Below, in pieces: positions 1-10,597 of a stretch of DNA of 64,000 nt (position 1 is the stretch's first letter; each line of letters starts with the position of its first letter). This DNA is from Limanda limanda (lineage: Eukaryota; Chordata; Actinopteri; Pleuronectiformes; Pleuronectidae). Under the pieces are notes generated by a model. The model searched no databases. It worked only from the letters and a program-made list of their open reading frames with translations, and had not been told where the DNA came from. The stretch covers positions 682,001 to 746,000 of the forward strand of contig NW_026870438.1 in NCBI RefSeq assembly GCF_963576545.1. Reading direction: 5' to 3'. Both the position numbers and the translations under genes were made by a program.

Positions 1-117
1 ATTCTTGAATAACTTTTTTTGTGAAGGTCGGAGAGACTTGCAAGTAGGCTCTACCCCCACTAAATGGGGTTGCGCGCATCGATCGGTACCATCCTTGAGC
101 TTCTCCGACTTTCGGAA

Positions 118-138
118 GGGTTAGGGTTAGGGTTAGGG
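118..138 (+). other. Predicted G-quadruplex-forming tract, reference copy
   Basis: The last GGG of GGAAGGG plus three TTAGGG hexamers gives four G3 tracts with three TTA loops, (GGGTTA)3GGG. This is the minimal intramolecular telomeric quadruplex sequence known from human telomere work. It recurs once per standard A unit. The 31 short A units have only three G-tracts and could not form a three-tetrad quadruplex alone. Folding here is inferred from sequence. Confidence 0.75.
121..138 (+). repeat. Embedded telomere-type hexamers (TTAGGG)3, reference copy
   Basis: Three perfect TTAGGG hexamers follow GGAAGGG. The same tract occurs in every A unit and never in B, always with the G-rich strand on plus. 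I count three hexamers in 254 A units, two in 31 units, four in one unit, and one mutated hexamer (TTAGTG at 11852-11857) among the three-hexamer units, about 830 hexamers in all. TTAGGG is the telomeric repeat of vertebrates and many other eukaryotes. A standard tract contains two TTAGGGTTA sites matching the YTAGGGTTR site known for vertebrate TRF1/TRF2, and short tracts contain one. Confidence 0.97.
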
Positions 139-160
139 ATGAAAGCACATAGGAGAAAGA

Positions 161-315
161 GATATTCTTGAATAACTTTTTTTGTGAAGGTCGGAGAGAC
201 TTGAAAAGTGGTTGCATCTGGACTAATTTGGGTCCTGCGGATCGATTGGTACCATCCCCGAGCTTGTACGACCTTCGGAAGAGGTCGACCGACGAAATTC
301 CCCCAAATCTGAGGA
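161..315. repeat. Monomer B, reference copy (155 bp)
   Basis: First complete B unit. Positions 1-43 of the unit are the block shared with A. Positions 88-121 contain GGTACC and the conserved CTTCGGAAG region. The last 34 bp are B-specific and contain GGTCGACC. The hexamer tract of A is absent. B copies fall into subtypes at a few sites: TTGAAAAG versus TTGGAAAG just after the shared block, CTGCGG versus CTGCAG, and ATCCCC versus ATGCCC after GGTACC. The ATGCCC form creates a plus-strand ATG (for example at 6829) but has no coding significance that I can see. Because A+B is 318 bp, AB dimers keep reading frame. Confidence 0.97.
270..290. repeat. Inverted repeat and 8-bp palindrome in monomer B, reference copy
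   Basis: GACCT at 270-274 and AGGTC at 282-286 are inverted around TTCGGAA-like sequence. GGTCGACC at 283-290 is a perfect palindrome containing GTCGAC. GTCGAC occurs in B and not in A, so it marks B positions along the array. Confidence 0.65.
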
Positions 316-478
316 GATATTCTTGAATAACTTTTTTTGTGAAGGTCGGAGAGACTTGCAAGTAGGCTCTACCCCCACTAAATGGGGTTGCGCGCATCGA
401 TCGGTACCATCCTTGAGCTTCTCCGACTTTCGGAAGGGTTAGGGTTAGGGTTAGGGATGAAAGCACATAGGAGAAAGA
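316..478. repeat. Monomer A, reference copy of the post-B subtype (163 bp)
   Basis: First complete A unit. Unit positions 1-43 are shared with B, 54-75 hold an inverted repeat around CACTAAAT, 88-93 are GGTACC, 121-141 hold four G-tracts with TTAGGG at 124-141, and the unit ends GGAGAAAGA. This copy has GGGGTTG (one mismatch in the inverted repeat) and follows a B. That form is found almost only in first-after-B copies; the exceptions I found are the units at 7543, 48899 and 59147. Confidence 0.97.
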
Positions 479-641
479 GATATTCTTGAATAACTTTTTT
501 TGTGAAGGTCGGAGAGACTTGCAAGTAGGCTCTACCCCCACTAAATGGGGTAGCGCGCATCGATCGGTACCATCCTTGAGCTTCTCCGACTTTCGGAAGG
601 GTTAGGGTTAGGGTTAGGGATGAAAGCACATAGGAGAAAGA
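479..641. repeat. Monomer A, reference copy of the internal subtype (163 bp)
   Basis: Same layout as the preceding A unit but with GGGGTAG, which makes the inverted repeat at 532-553 perfect. This is the commonest form for second and later A copies in a run. A further subtype has CTCCCAC instead of CCCCCAC, often with CATCTTTG after GGTAC; it usually occupies the second position after a B (for example the units at 960, 3049 and 7706). Confidence 0.96.
532..553. repeat. Short inverted repeat in monomer A, reference copy
   Basis: CTACCCC (7 bp) and its exact reverse complement GGGGTAG flank CACTAAAT, giving a potential 7-bp stem with an 8-base loop. The GGGGTTG subtype in post-B copies breaks one pair, and the CTCCCAC subtype breaks another. 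I see no evidence of transcription or function. Confidence 0.7.
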
Positions 642-3600
642 GATATTCTTGAATAACTTTTTTTGTGAAGGTCGGAGAGACTTGAAAAGTGGTTGCATCT
701 GGACTAATTTGGGTCCTGCGGATCGATTGGTACCATCCCCGAGCTTGTACGACCTTCGGAAGAGGTCGACCGACGAAATTCCCCCAAATCTGAGGAGATA
801 TTCTTGAATAACTTTTTTTGTGAAGGTCGGAGAGACTTGCAAGTAGGCTCTACCCCCACTAAATGGGGTTGCGCGCATCGATCGGTACCATCCTTGAGCT
901 TCTCCGACTTTCGGAAGGGTTAGGGTTAGGGTTAGGGATGAAAGCACATAGGAGAAAGAGATATTCTTGAATAACTTTTTTTGTGAAGGTCGGAGAGACT
1001 TGCAAGTAGGCTCTACTCCCACTAAATGGGGTAGCGCGCATCGATCGGTACCATCTTTGAGCTTCTCCGACTTTCGGAAGGGTTAGGGTTAGGGTTAGGG
1101 ATGAAAGCACATAGGAGAAAGAGATATTCTTGAATAACTTTTTTTGTGAAGGTCGGAGAGACTTGCAAGTAGGCTCTACCCCCACTAAATGGGGTAGCGC
1201 GCATCGATCGGTACCATCCTTGAGCTTCTCCGACTTTCGGAAGGGTTAGGGTTAGGGTTAGGGATGAAAGCACATAGGAGAAAGAGATATTCTTGAATAA
1301 CTTTTTTTGTGAAGGTCGGAGAGACTTGCAAGTAGGCTCTACCCCCACTAAATGGGGTAGCGCGCATCGATCGGTACCATCCTTGAGCTTCTCCGACTTT
1401 CGGAAGGGTTAGGGTTAGGGTTAGGGATGAAAGCACATAGGAGAAAGAGATATTCTTGAATAACTTTTTTTGTAAAGGTCGGAGAGACTTGGAAAGTGGT
1501 TGCATCTGGACTAATTTGGGTCCTGCGGATCGATTGGTACCATCCCCAAGCTTGTACGACCTTCGGAAGAGGTCGACCGACGAAATTCCCCCAAATCTGA
1601 GGAGATATTCTTGAATAACTTTTTTTGTGAAGGTCGGAGAGACTTGCAAGTAGGCTCTACCCCCACTAAATGGGGTTGCGCGCATCGATCGGTACCATCC
1701 TTGAGCTTCTCCGACTTTCGGAAGGGTTAGGGTTAGGGTTAGGGATGAAAGCACATAGGAGAAAGAGATATTCTTGAATAACTTTTTTTGTGAAGGTCGG
1801 AGAGACTTGCAAGTAGGCTCTACCCCCACTAAATGGGGTAGCGCGCATCGATCGGTACCATCCTTGAGCTTCTCCGACTTTCGGAAGGGTTAGGGTTAGG
1901 GTTAGGGATGAAAGCACATAGGAGAAAGAGATATTCTTGAATAACTTTTTTTGTGAAGGTCGGAGAGACTTGGAAAGTGGTTGCATCTGGACTAATTTGG
2001 GTCCTGCGGATCGATTGGTACCATCCCCGAGCTTGTACGACCTTCGGAAGAGGTCGACCGACGAAATTCCCCCAAATCTGAGGAGATATTCTTGAATAAC
2101 TTTTTTTGTGAAGGTCGGAGAGACTTGCAAGTAGGCTCTACCCCCACTAAATGGGGTTGCGCGCATCGATCGGTACCATCCTTGAGCTTCTCCGACTTTC
2201 GGAAGGGTTAGGGTTAGGGATGAAAGCACATAGGAGAAAGAGATATTCTTGAATAACTTTTTTTGTGAAGGTCGGAGAGACTTGCAAGTAGGCTCTACTC
2301 CCACTAAATGGGGTAGCGCGCATCGATCGGTACCATCCTTGAGCTTCTCCGACTTTCGGAAGGGTTAGGGTTAGGGTTAGGGATGAAAGCACATAGGAGA
2401 AAGAGATATTCTTGAATAACTTTTTTTGTGAAGGTCGGAGAGACTTGCAAGTAGGCTCTACCCCCACTAAATGGGGTAGCGCGCATCGATCGGTACCATC
2501 CTTGAGCTTCTCCGACTTTCGGAAGGGTTAGGGTTAGGGTTAGGGATGAAAGCACATAGGAGAAAGAGATATTCTTGAATAACTTTTTTTGTGAAGGTCG
2601 GAGAGACTTGCAAGTAGGCTCTACCCCCACTAAATGGGGTAGCGCGCATCGATCGGTACCATCCTTGAGCTTCTCCGACTTTCGGAAGGGTTAGGGTTAG
2701 GGTTAGGGATGAAAGCACATAGGAGAAAGAGATATTCTTGAATAACTTTTTTTGTGAAGGTCGGAGAGACTTGAAAAGTGGTTGCATCTGGACTAATTTG
2801 GGTCCTGCGGATCGATTGGTACCATCCCCGAGCTTGTACGACCTTCGGAAGAGGTCGACCGACGAAATTCCCCCAAATCTGAGGAGATATTCTTGAATAA
2901 CTTTTTTTGTGAAGGTCGGAGAGACTTGCAAGTAGGCTCTACCCCCACTAAATGGGGTTGCGCGCATCGATCGGTACCATCCTTGAGCTTCTCCGACTTT
3001 CGGAAGGGTTAGGGTTAGGGTTAGGGATGAAAGCACATAGGAGAAAGAGATATTCTTGAATAACTTTTTTTGTGAAGGTCGGAGAGACTTGCAAGTAGGC
3101 TCTACTCCCACTAAATGGGGTAGCGCGCATCGATCGGTACCATCTTTGAGCTTCTCCGACTTTCGGAAGGGTTAGGGTTAGGGTTAGGGATGAAAGCACA
3201 TAGGAGAAAGAGATATTCTTGAATAACTTTTTTTGTGAAGGTCGGAGAGACTTGCAAGTAGGCTCTACCCCCACTAAATGGGGTAGCGCGCATCGATCGG
3301 TACCATCCTTGAGCTTCTCCGACTTTCGGAAGGGTTAGGGTTAGGGTTAGGGATGAAAGCACATAGGAGAAAGAGATATTCTTGAATAACTTTTTTTGTG
3401 AAGGTCGGAGAGACTTGCAAGTAGGCTCTACCCCCACTAAATGGGGTAGCGCGCATCGATCGGTACCATCCTTGAGCTTCTCCGACTTTCGGAAGGGTTA
3501 GGGTTAGGGTTAGGGATGAAAGCACATAGGAGAAAGACATATTCTTGAATAACTTTTTTTGTGAAGGTCGGAGAGACTTGGAAAGTGGTTGCATCTGGAC

Positions 3601-4493
3601 TAATTTGGGTCCTGCGGATCGATTGGTACCATCCCCGAGCTTGTACGACCTTCGGAAGAGGTCGACCAACGAAATTCCCCCAAATCTGAGGAGATATTCT
3701 TGAATAACTTTTTTTGTGAAGGTTGGAGAGACTTGCAAGTAGGCTCTACCCCCACTAAATGGGGTTGCGCGCATCGATCGGTACCATCCTTGAGCTTCTC
3801 CGACTTTCGGAAGGGTTAGGGTTAGGGTTAGGGATGAAAGCACATAGGAGAAAGAGATATTCTTGAATAACTTTTTTTGTGAAGGTCGGAGAGACTTGCA
3901 AGTAGGCTCTACCCCCACTAAATGGGGTAGCGCGCATCGATCGGTACCATCTTTGAGCTTCTCCGACTTTCGGAAGGGTTAGGGTTAGGGATGAAAGCAC
4001 ATAGGAGAAAGAGATATTCTTGAATAACTTTTTTTGTGAAGGTCGGAGAGACTTGCAAGTAGGCTCTACCCCCACTAAATGGGGTAGCGCGCATCGATCG
4101 GTACCATCCTTGAGCTTCTCCGACTTTCGGAAGGGTTAGGGTTAGGGTTAGGGATGAAAGCACATAGGAGAAAGAGATATTCTTGAATAACTTTTTTTGT
4201 GAAGGTCGGAGAGACTTGCAAGTAGGCTCTACCCCCACTAAATGGGGTAGCGCGCATCGATCGGTACCATCCTTGAGCTTCTCCGACTTTCGGAAGGGTT
4301 AGGGTTAGGGTTAGGGATGAAAGCACATAGGAGAAAGAGATATTCTTGAATAACTTTTTTTGTGAAGGTCGGAGAGACTTGAAAAGTGGTTGCATCTGGA
4401 CTAATTTGGGTCCTGCGGATCGATTGGTACCATCCCCGAGCTTGTACGACCTTCGGAAGAGGTCGACCGACGAAATTCCCCCAAATCTGAGGA

Positions 4494-7400
4494 GATATTC
4501 TTGAATAACTTTTTTTGTGAAGGTCGGAGAGACTTGCAAGTAGGCTCTACCCCCACTAAATGGGGTTGCGCGCATCGATCGGTACCATCCTTGAGCTTCT
4601 CCGACTTTCGGAAGGGTTAGGGTTAGGGATGAAAGCACATAGGAGAAAGAGATATTCTTGATTAACTTTTTTTGTGAAGGTCGGAGAGACTTGCAAGTAG
4701 GCTCTACTCCCACTAAATGGGGTAGCGCGCATCGATCGGTACCATCTTTGAGCTTCTCCGACTTTCGGAAGGGTTAGGGTTAGGGTTAGGGATGAAAGCA
4801 CATAGGAGAAAGAGATATTCTTGAATAACTTTTTTTGTGAAGGTCGGAGAGACTTGCAAGTAGGCTCTACCCCCACTAAATGGGGTAGCGCGCATCGATC
4901 GGTACCATCCTTGAGCTTCTCCGACTTTCGGAAGGGTTAGGGTTAGGGTTAGGGATGAAAGCACATAGGAGAAAGAGATATTCTTGAATAACTTTTTTTG
5001 TGAAGGTCGGAGAGACTTGCAAGTAGGCTCTACCCCCACTAAATGGGGTAGCGCGCATCGATCGGTACCATCCTTGAGCTTCTCCGACTTTCGGAAGGGT
5101 TAGGGTTAGGGTTAGGGATGAAAGCACATAGGAGAAAGACATATTCTTGAATAACTTTTTTTGTGAAGGTCGGAGAGACTTGGAAAGTGGTTGCATCTGG
5201 ACTAATTTGGGTCCTGCGGATCGATTGGTACCATCCCCGAGCTTGTACGACCTTCGGAAGAGGTCGACCAACGAAATTCCCCCAAATCTGAGGAGATATT
5301 CTTGAATAACTTTTTTTGTGAAGGTTGGAGAGACTTGCAAGTAGGCTCTACCCCCACTAAATGGGGTTGCGCGCATCGATCGGTACCATCCTTGAGCTTC
5401 TCCGACTTTCGGAAGGGTTAGGGTTAGGGTTAGGGATGAAAGCACATAGGAGAAAGAGATATTCTTGAATAACTTTTTTTGTGAAGGTCGGAGAGACTTG
5501 CAAGTAGGCTCTACCCCCACTAAATGGGGTAGCGCGCATCGATCGGTACCATCTTTGAGCTTCTCCGACTTTCGGAAGGGTTAGGGTTAGGGATGAAAGC
5601 ACATAGGAGAAAGAGATATTCTTGAATAACTTTTTTTGTGAAGGTCGGAGAGACTTGCAAGTAGGCTCTACCCCCACTAAATGGGGTAGCGCGCATCGAT
5701 CGGTACCATCCTTGAGCTTCTCCGACTTTCGGAAGGGTTAGGGTTAGGGTTAGGGATGAAAGCACATAGGAGAAAGAGATATTCTTGAATAACTTTTTTT
5801 GTGAAGGTCGGAGAGACTTGCAAGTAGGCTCTACCCCCACTAAATGGGGTAGCGCGCATCGATCGGTACCATCCTTGAGCTTCTCCGACTTTCGGAAGGG
5901 TTAGGGTTAGGGTTAGGGATGAAAGCACATAGGAGAAAGAGATATTCTTGAATAACTTTTTTTGTGAAGGTCGGAGAGACTTGAAAAGTGGTTGCATCTG
6001 GACTAATTTGGGTCCTGCGGATCGATTGGTACCATCCCCGAGCTTGTACGACCTTCGGAAGAGGTCGACCGACGAAATTCCCCCAAATCTGAGGAGATAT
6101 TCTTGAATAACTTTTTTTGTGAAGGTCGGAGAGACTTGCAAGTAGGCTCTACCCCCACTAAATGGGGTTGCGCGCATCGATCGGTACCATCCTTGAGCTT
6201 CTCCGACTTTCGGAAGGGTTAGGGTTAGGGATGAAAGCACATAGGAGAAAGAGATATTCTTGAATAACTTTTTTTGTGAAGGTCGGAGAGACTTGCAAGT
6301 AGGCTCTACTCCCACTAAATGGGGTAGCGCGCATCGATCGGTACCATCTTTGAGCTTCTCCGACTTTCGGAAGGGTTAGGGTTAGGGTTAGGGATGAAAG
6401 CACATAGGAGAAAGAGATATTCTTGAATAACTTTTTTTGTGAAGGTCGGAGAGACTTGCAAGTAGGCTCTACCCCCACTAAATGGGGTAGCGCGCATCGA
6501 TCGGTACCATCCTTGAGCTTCTCCGACTTTCGGAAGGGTTAGGGTTAGGGTTAGGGATGAAAGCACATAGGAGAAAGAGATATTCTTGAATAACTTTTTT
6601 TGTGAAGGTCGGAGAGACTTGCAAGTAGGCTCTATCCCCACTAAATGGGGTAGCGCGCATCGATCGGTACCATCCTTGAGCTTCTCCGACTTTCGGAAGG
6701 GTTAGGGTTAGGGATGAAAGCACATAGGAGAAAGAGATATTCTTGAATAACTTTTTTTGTGAAGGTCGGAGAGACTTGGAAAGTGGTTGCATCTGGACTA
6801 ATTTGGGTCCTGCGGATCGATTGGTACCATGCCCGAGCTTGTACGACCTTCGGAAGAGGTCGACCGACGAAATTCCCCCAAATCTGAGGAGATATTCTTG
6901 AATAACTTTTTTTGTGAAGGTCGGAGAGACTTGCAAGTAGGCTCTACCCCCACTAAATGGGGTAGCGCGCATCGATCGGTACCATCCTTGAGCTTCTCCG
7001 ACTTTCGGAAGGGTTAGGGTTAGGGTTAGGGATGAAAGCACATAGGAGAAAGAGATATTCTTGAATAACTTTTTTTGTGAAGGTCGGAGAGACTTGCAAG
7101 TAGGCTCTACTCCCACTAAATGGGGTAGCGCGCATCGATCGGTACCATCTTTGAGCTTCTCCGACTTTCGGAAGGGTTAGGGTTAGGGTTAGGGATGAAA
7201 GCACATAGGAGAAAGAGATATTCTTGAATAACTTTTTTTGTGAAGGTCGAAGAGACTTGCAAGTAGGCTCTACCCCCACTAAATGGGGTAGCGCGCATCG
7301 ATCGGTACCATCCTTGAGCTTCTCCGACTTTCGGAAGGGTTAGGGTTAGGGTTAGGGATGAAAGCACATAGGAGAAAGAGATATTCTTGAATAACTTTTT

Positions 7401-7542
7401 TTGTGAAGGTCGGAGAGACTTGCAAGTAGGCTCTACCCCCACTAAATGGGGTAGCGCGCATCGATCGGTACCATCCTTGAGCTTCTCCGACTTTCGGAAG
7501 GGTTAGGGTTAGGGTTAGGGATGAAAGCACATAGGAGAAAGA
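4494..7542. repeat. Tandem duplication U, copy 1 (3049 bp)
   Basis: This block matches 7543-10597 unit by unit at an offset of 3049-3061 bp; the offset steps by 6 bp where hexamer number differs. Shared private variants confirm it: GCTCTATCCCC in the A units at 6579 and 9640, the GGTCGAAGAG change near 7248 and 10309, and the GACCAACG B units at 5140 and 8195. Copy 1 begins right after a B and ends on an A that in copy 2 is followed by a B. Confidence 0.85.
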
Positions 7543-8194
7543 GATATTCTTGAATAACTTTTTTTGTGAAGGTCGGAGAGACTTGCAAGTAGGCTCTACC
7601 CCCACTAAATGGGGTTGCGCGCATCGATCGGTACCATCCTTGAGCTTCTCCGACTTTCGGAAGGGTTAGGGTTAGGGTTAGGGATGAAAGCACATAGGAG
7701 AAAGAGATATTCTTGAATAACTTTTTTTGTGAAGGTCGGAGAGACTTGCAAGTAGGCTCTACTCCCACTAAATGGGGTAGCGCGCATCGATCGGTACCAT
7801 CTTTGAGCTTCTCCGACTTTCGGAAGGGTTAGGGTTAGGGTTAGGGATGAAAGCACATAGGAGAAAGAGATATTCTTGAATAACTTTTTTTGTGAAGGTC
7901 GGAGAGACTTGCAAGTAGGCTCTACCCCCACTAAATGGGGTAGCGCGCATCGATCGGTACCATCCTTGAGCTTCTCCGACTTTCGGAAGGGTTAGGGTTA
8001 GGGTTAGGGATGAAAGCACATAGGAGAAAGAGATATTCTTGAATAACTTTTTTTGTGAAGGTCGGAGAGACTTGCAAGTAGGCTCTACCCCCACTAAATG
8101 GGGTAGCGCGCATCGATCGGTACCATCCTTGAGCTTCTCCGACTTTCGGAAGGGTTAGGGTTAGGGTTAGGGATGAAAGCACATAGGAGAAAGA
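6891..8194. repeat. A8 run, longest B-free stretch in the window
   Basis: Eight consecutive A units lie between the B units at 6736 and 8195. All other runs have one to five. The first four correspond to the run at 9952-10597 and the last four to the run at 4494-5139, so the run is two A4 blocks fused without their B. Confidence 0.9.
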
Positions 8195-10597
8195 CATATT
8201 CTTGAATAACTTTTTTTGTGAAGGTCGGAGAGACTTGGAAAGTGGTTGCATCTGGACTAATTTGGGTCCTGCGGATCGATTGGTACCATCCCCGAGCTTG
8301 TACGACCTTCGGAAGAGGTCGACCAACGAAATTCCCCCAAATCTGAGGAGATATTCTTGAATAACTTTTTTTGTGAAGGTTGGAGAGACTTGCAAGTAGG
8401 CTCTACCCCCACTAAATGGGGTTGCGCGCATCGATCGGTACCATCCTTGAGCTTCTCCGACTTTCGGAAGGGTTAGGGTTAGGGTTAGGGATGAAAGCAC
8501 ATAGGAGAAAGAGATATTCTTGAATAACTTTTTTTGTGAAGGTCGGAGAGACTTGCAAGTAGGCTCTACCCCCACTAAATGGGGTAGCGCGCATCGATCG
8601 GTACCATCCTTGAGCTTCTCCGACTTTCGGAAGGGTTAGGGTTAGGGATGAAAGCACATAGGAGAAAGAGATATTCTTGAATAACTTTTTTTGTGAAGGT
8701 CGGAGAGACTTGCAAGTAGGCTCTACCCCCACTAAATGGGGTAGCGCGCATCGATCGGTACCATCCTTGAGCTTCTCCGACTTTCGGAAGGGTTAGGGTT
8801 AGGGTTAGGGATGAAAGCACATAGGAGAAAGAGATATTCTTGAATAACTTTTTTTGTGAAGGTCGGAGAGACTTGCAAGTAGGCTCTACCCCCACTAAAT
8901 GGGGTAGCGCGCATCGATCGGTACCATCCTTGAGCTTCTCCGACTTTCGGAAGGGTTAGGGTTAGGGTTAGGGATGAAAGCACATAGGAGAAAGAGATAT
9001 TCTTGAATAACTTTTTTTGTGAAGGTCGGAGAGACTTGAAAAGTGGTTGCATCTGGACTAATTTGGGTCCTGCGGATCGATTGGTACCATCCCCGAGCTT
9101 GTACGACCTTCGGAAGAGGTCGACCGACGAAATTCCCCCAAATCTGAGGAGATATTCTTGAATAACTTTTTTTGTGAAGGTCGGAGAGACTTGCAAGTAG
9201 GCTCTACCCCCACTAAATGGGGTTGCGCGCATCGATCGGTACCATCCTTGAGCTTCTCCGACTTTCGGAAGGGTTAGGGTTAGGGTTAGGGATGAAAGCA
9301 CATAGGAGAAAGAGATATTCTTGAATAACTTTTTTTGTGAAGGTCGGAGAGACTTGCAAGTAGGCTCTACTCCCACTAAATGGGGTAGCGCGCATCGATC
9401 GGTACCATCTTTGAGCTTCTCCGACTTTCGGAAGGGTTAGGGTTAGGGTTAGGGATGAAAGCACATAGGAGAAAGAGATATTCTTGAATAACTTTTTTTG
9501 TGAAGGTCGGAGAGACTTGCAAGTAGGCTCTACCCCCACTAAATGGGGTAGCGCGCATCGATCGGTACCATCCTTGAGCTTCTCCGACTTTCGGAAGGGT
9601 TAGGGTTAGGGTTAGGGATGAAAGCACATAGGAGAAAGAGATATTCTTGAATAACTTTTTTTGTGAAGGTCGGAGAGACTTGCAAGTAGGCTCTATCCCC
9701 ACTAAATGGGGTAGCGCACATCGATCGGTACCATCCTTGAGCTTCTCCGACTTTCGGAAGGGTTAGGGTTAGGGATGAAAGCACATAGGAGAAAGAGATA
9801 TTCTTGAATAACTTTTTTTGTGAAGGTCGGAGAGACTTGGAAAGTGGTTGCATCTGGACTAATTTGGGTCCTGCGGATCGATTGGTACCATGCCCGAGCT
9901 TGTACGACCTTCGGAAGAGGTCGACCGACGAAATTCCCCCAAATCTGAGGAGATATTCTTGAATAACTTTTTTTGTGAAGGTCGGAGAGACTTGCAAGTA
10001 GGCTCTACCCCCACTAAATGGGGTTGCGCGCATCGATCGGTACCATCCTTGAGCTTCTCCGACTTTCGGAAGGGTTAGGGTTAGGGTTAGGGATGAAAGC
10101 ACATAGGAGAAAGAGATATTCTTGAATAACTTTTTTTGTGAAGGTCGGAGAGACTTGCAAGTAGGCTCTACTCCCACTAAATGGGGTAGCGCGCATCGAT
10201 CGGTACCATCTTTGAGCTTCTCCGACTTTCGGAAGGGTTAGGGTTAGGGTTAGGGATGAAAGCACATAGGAGAAAGAGATATTCTTGAATAACTTTTTTT
10301 GTGAAGGTCGAAGAGACTTGCAAGTAGGCTCTACCCCCACTAAATGGGGTAGCGCACATCGATCGGTACCATCCTTGAGCTTCTCCGACTTTCGGAAGGG
10401 TTAGGGTTAGGGATGAAAGCACATAGGAGAAAGAGATATTCTTGAATAACTTTTTTTGTGAAGGTCGGAGAGACTTGCAAGTAGGCTCTACCCCCACTAA
10501 ATGGGGTAGCGCGCATCGATCGGTACCATCCTTGAGCTTCTCCGACTTTCGGAAGGGTTAGGGTTAGGGTTAGGGATGAAAGCACATAGGAGAAAGA
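7543..10597. repeat. Tandem duplication U, copy 2 (3055 bp)
   Basis: Second copy of 4494-7542. It begins with an A of the GGGGTTG subtype, which elsewhere sits immediately downstream of a B, yet here it follows another A. Copy 2 is followed by a B at 10598, so the B expected at the copy 1/copy 2 junction is missing. Confidence 0.85.

Larger units (their letters stand above)
1..160. repeat. Partial A monomer at the left window edge
   Basis: This is an A unit missing its first three bases (GAT). It carries three TTAGGG hexamers at 121-138 and the GGGGTTG variant (66-72) typical of A copies that directly follow a B. The preceding unit outside the window is therefore likely a B; this is inference from the positional rule seen in the rest of the array. 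Confidence 0.95.
1..2084. repeat. Array segment 1: irregular A-run lengths 1,2,4,2
   Basis: A-run lengths before each B are 1 (cut by the window edge), 2, 4, 2. B units start at 161, 642, 1449 and 1930. All A units have three hexamers. The B at 1449 has TTTTTTTGTAAAGG instead of GTGAAGG and CCCCAAGC instead of CCCCGAGC. Confidence 0.93.

Noticed and set aside
240..250. Pol III B-box-like GATCGATTG in B (and CATCGATCG in A), suggesting a tRNA-derived SINE
   Set aside because: It departs from GWTCRANNC at the final C, there is no convincing A box at the right distance, no terminator logic and no dispersed-element ends. The tandem structure explains the sequence.
272..282. CENP-B box in the CCTTCGGAAGA region
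   Set aside because: The known core (TTCG....A..CGGG) is not matched beyond TTCG, so I do not call it. An unrelated centromere-protein site cannot be excluded.
6829..7017. Plus-strand frames of 62 codons (also at 9890, 10691, 14236, 17289, 20183, 37495, 40680, 47555, 54597, 57803; 66 codons at 49942)
   Set aside because: They exist only where a B variant has ATGCCC in place of ATCCCC after GGTACC. They start in B, run into the next A and stop in the TTAGGG tract (TAG). They track HOR copies, not a gene.
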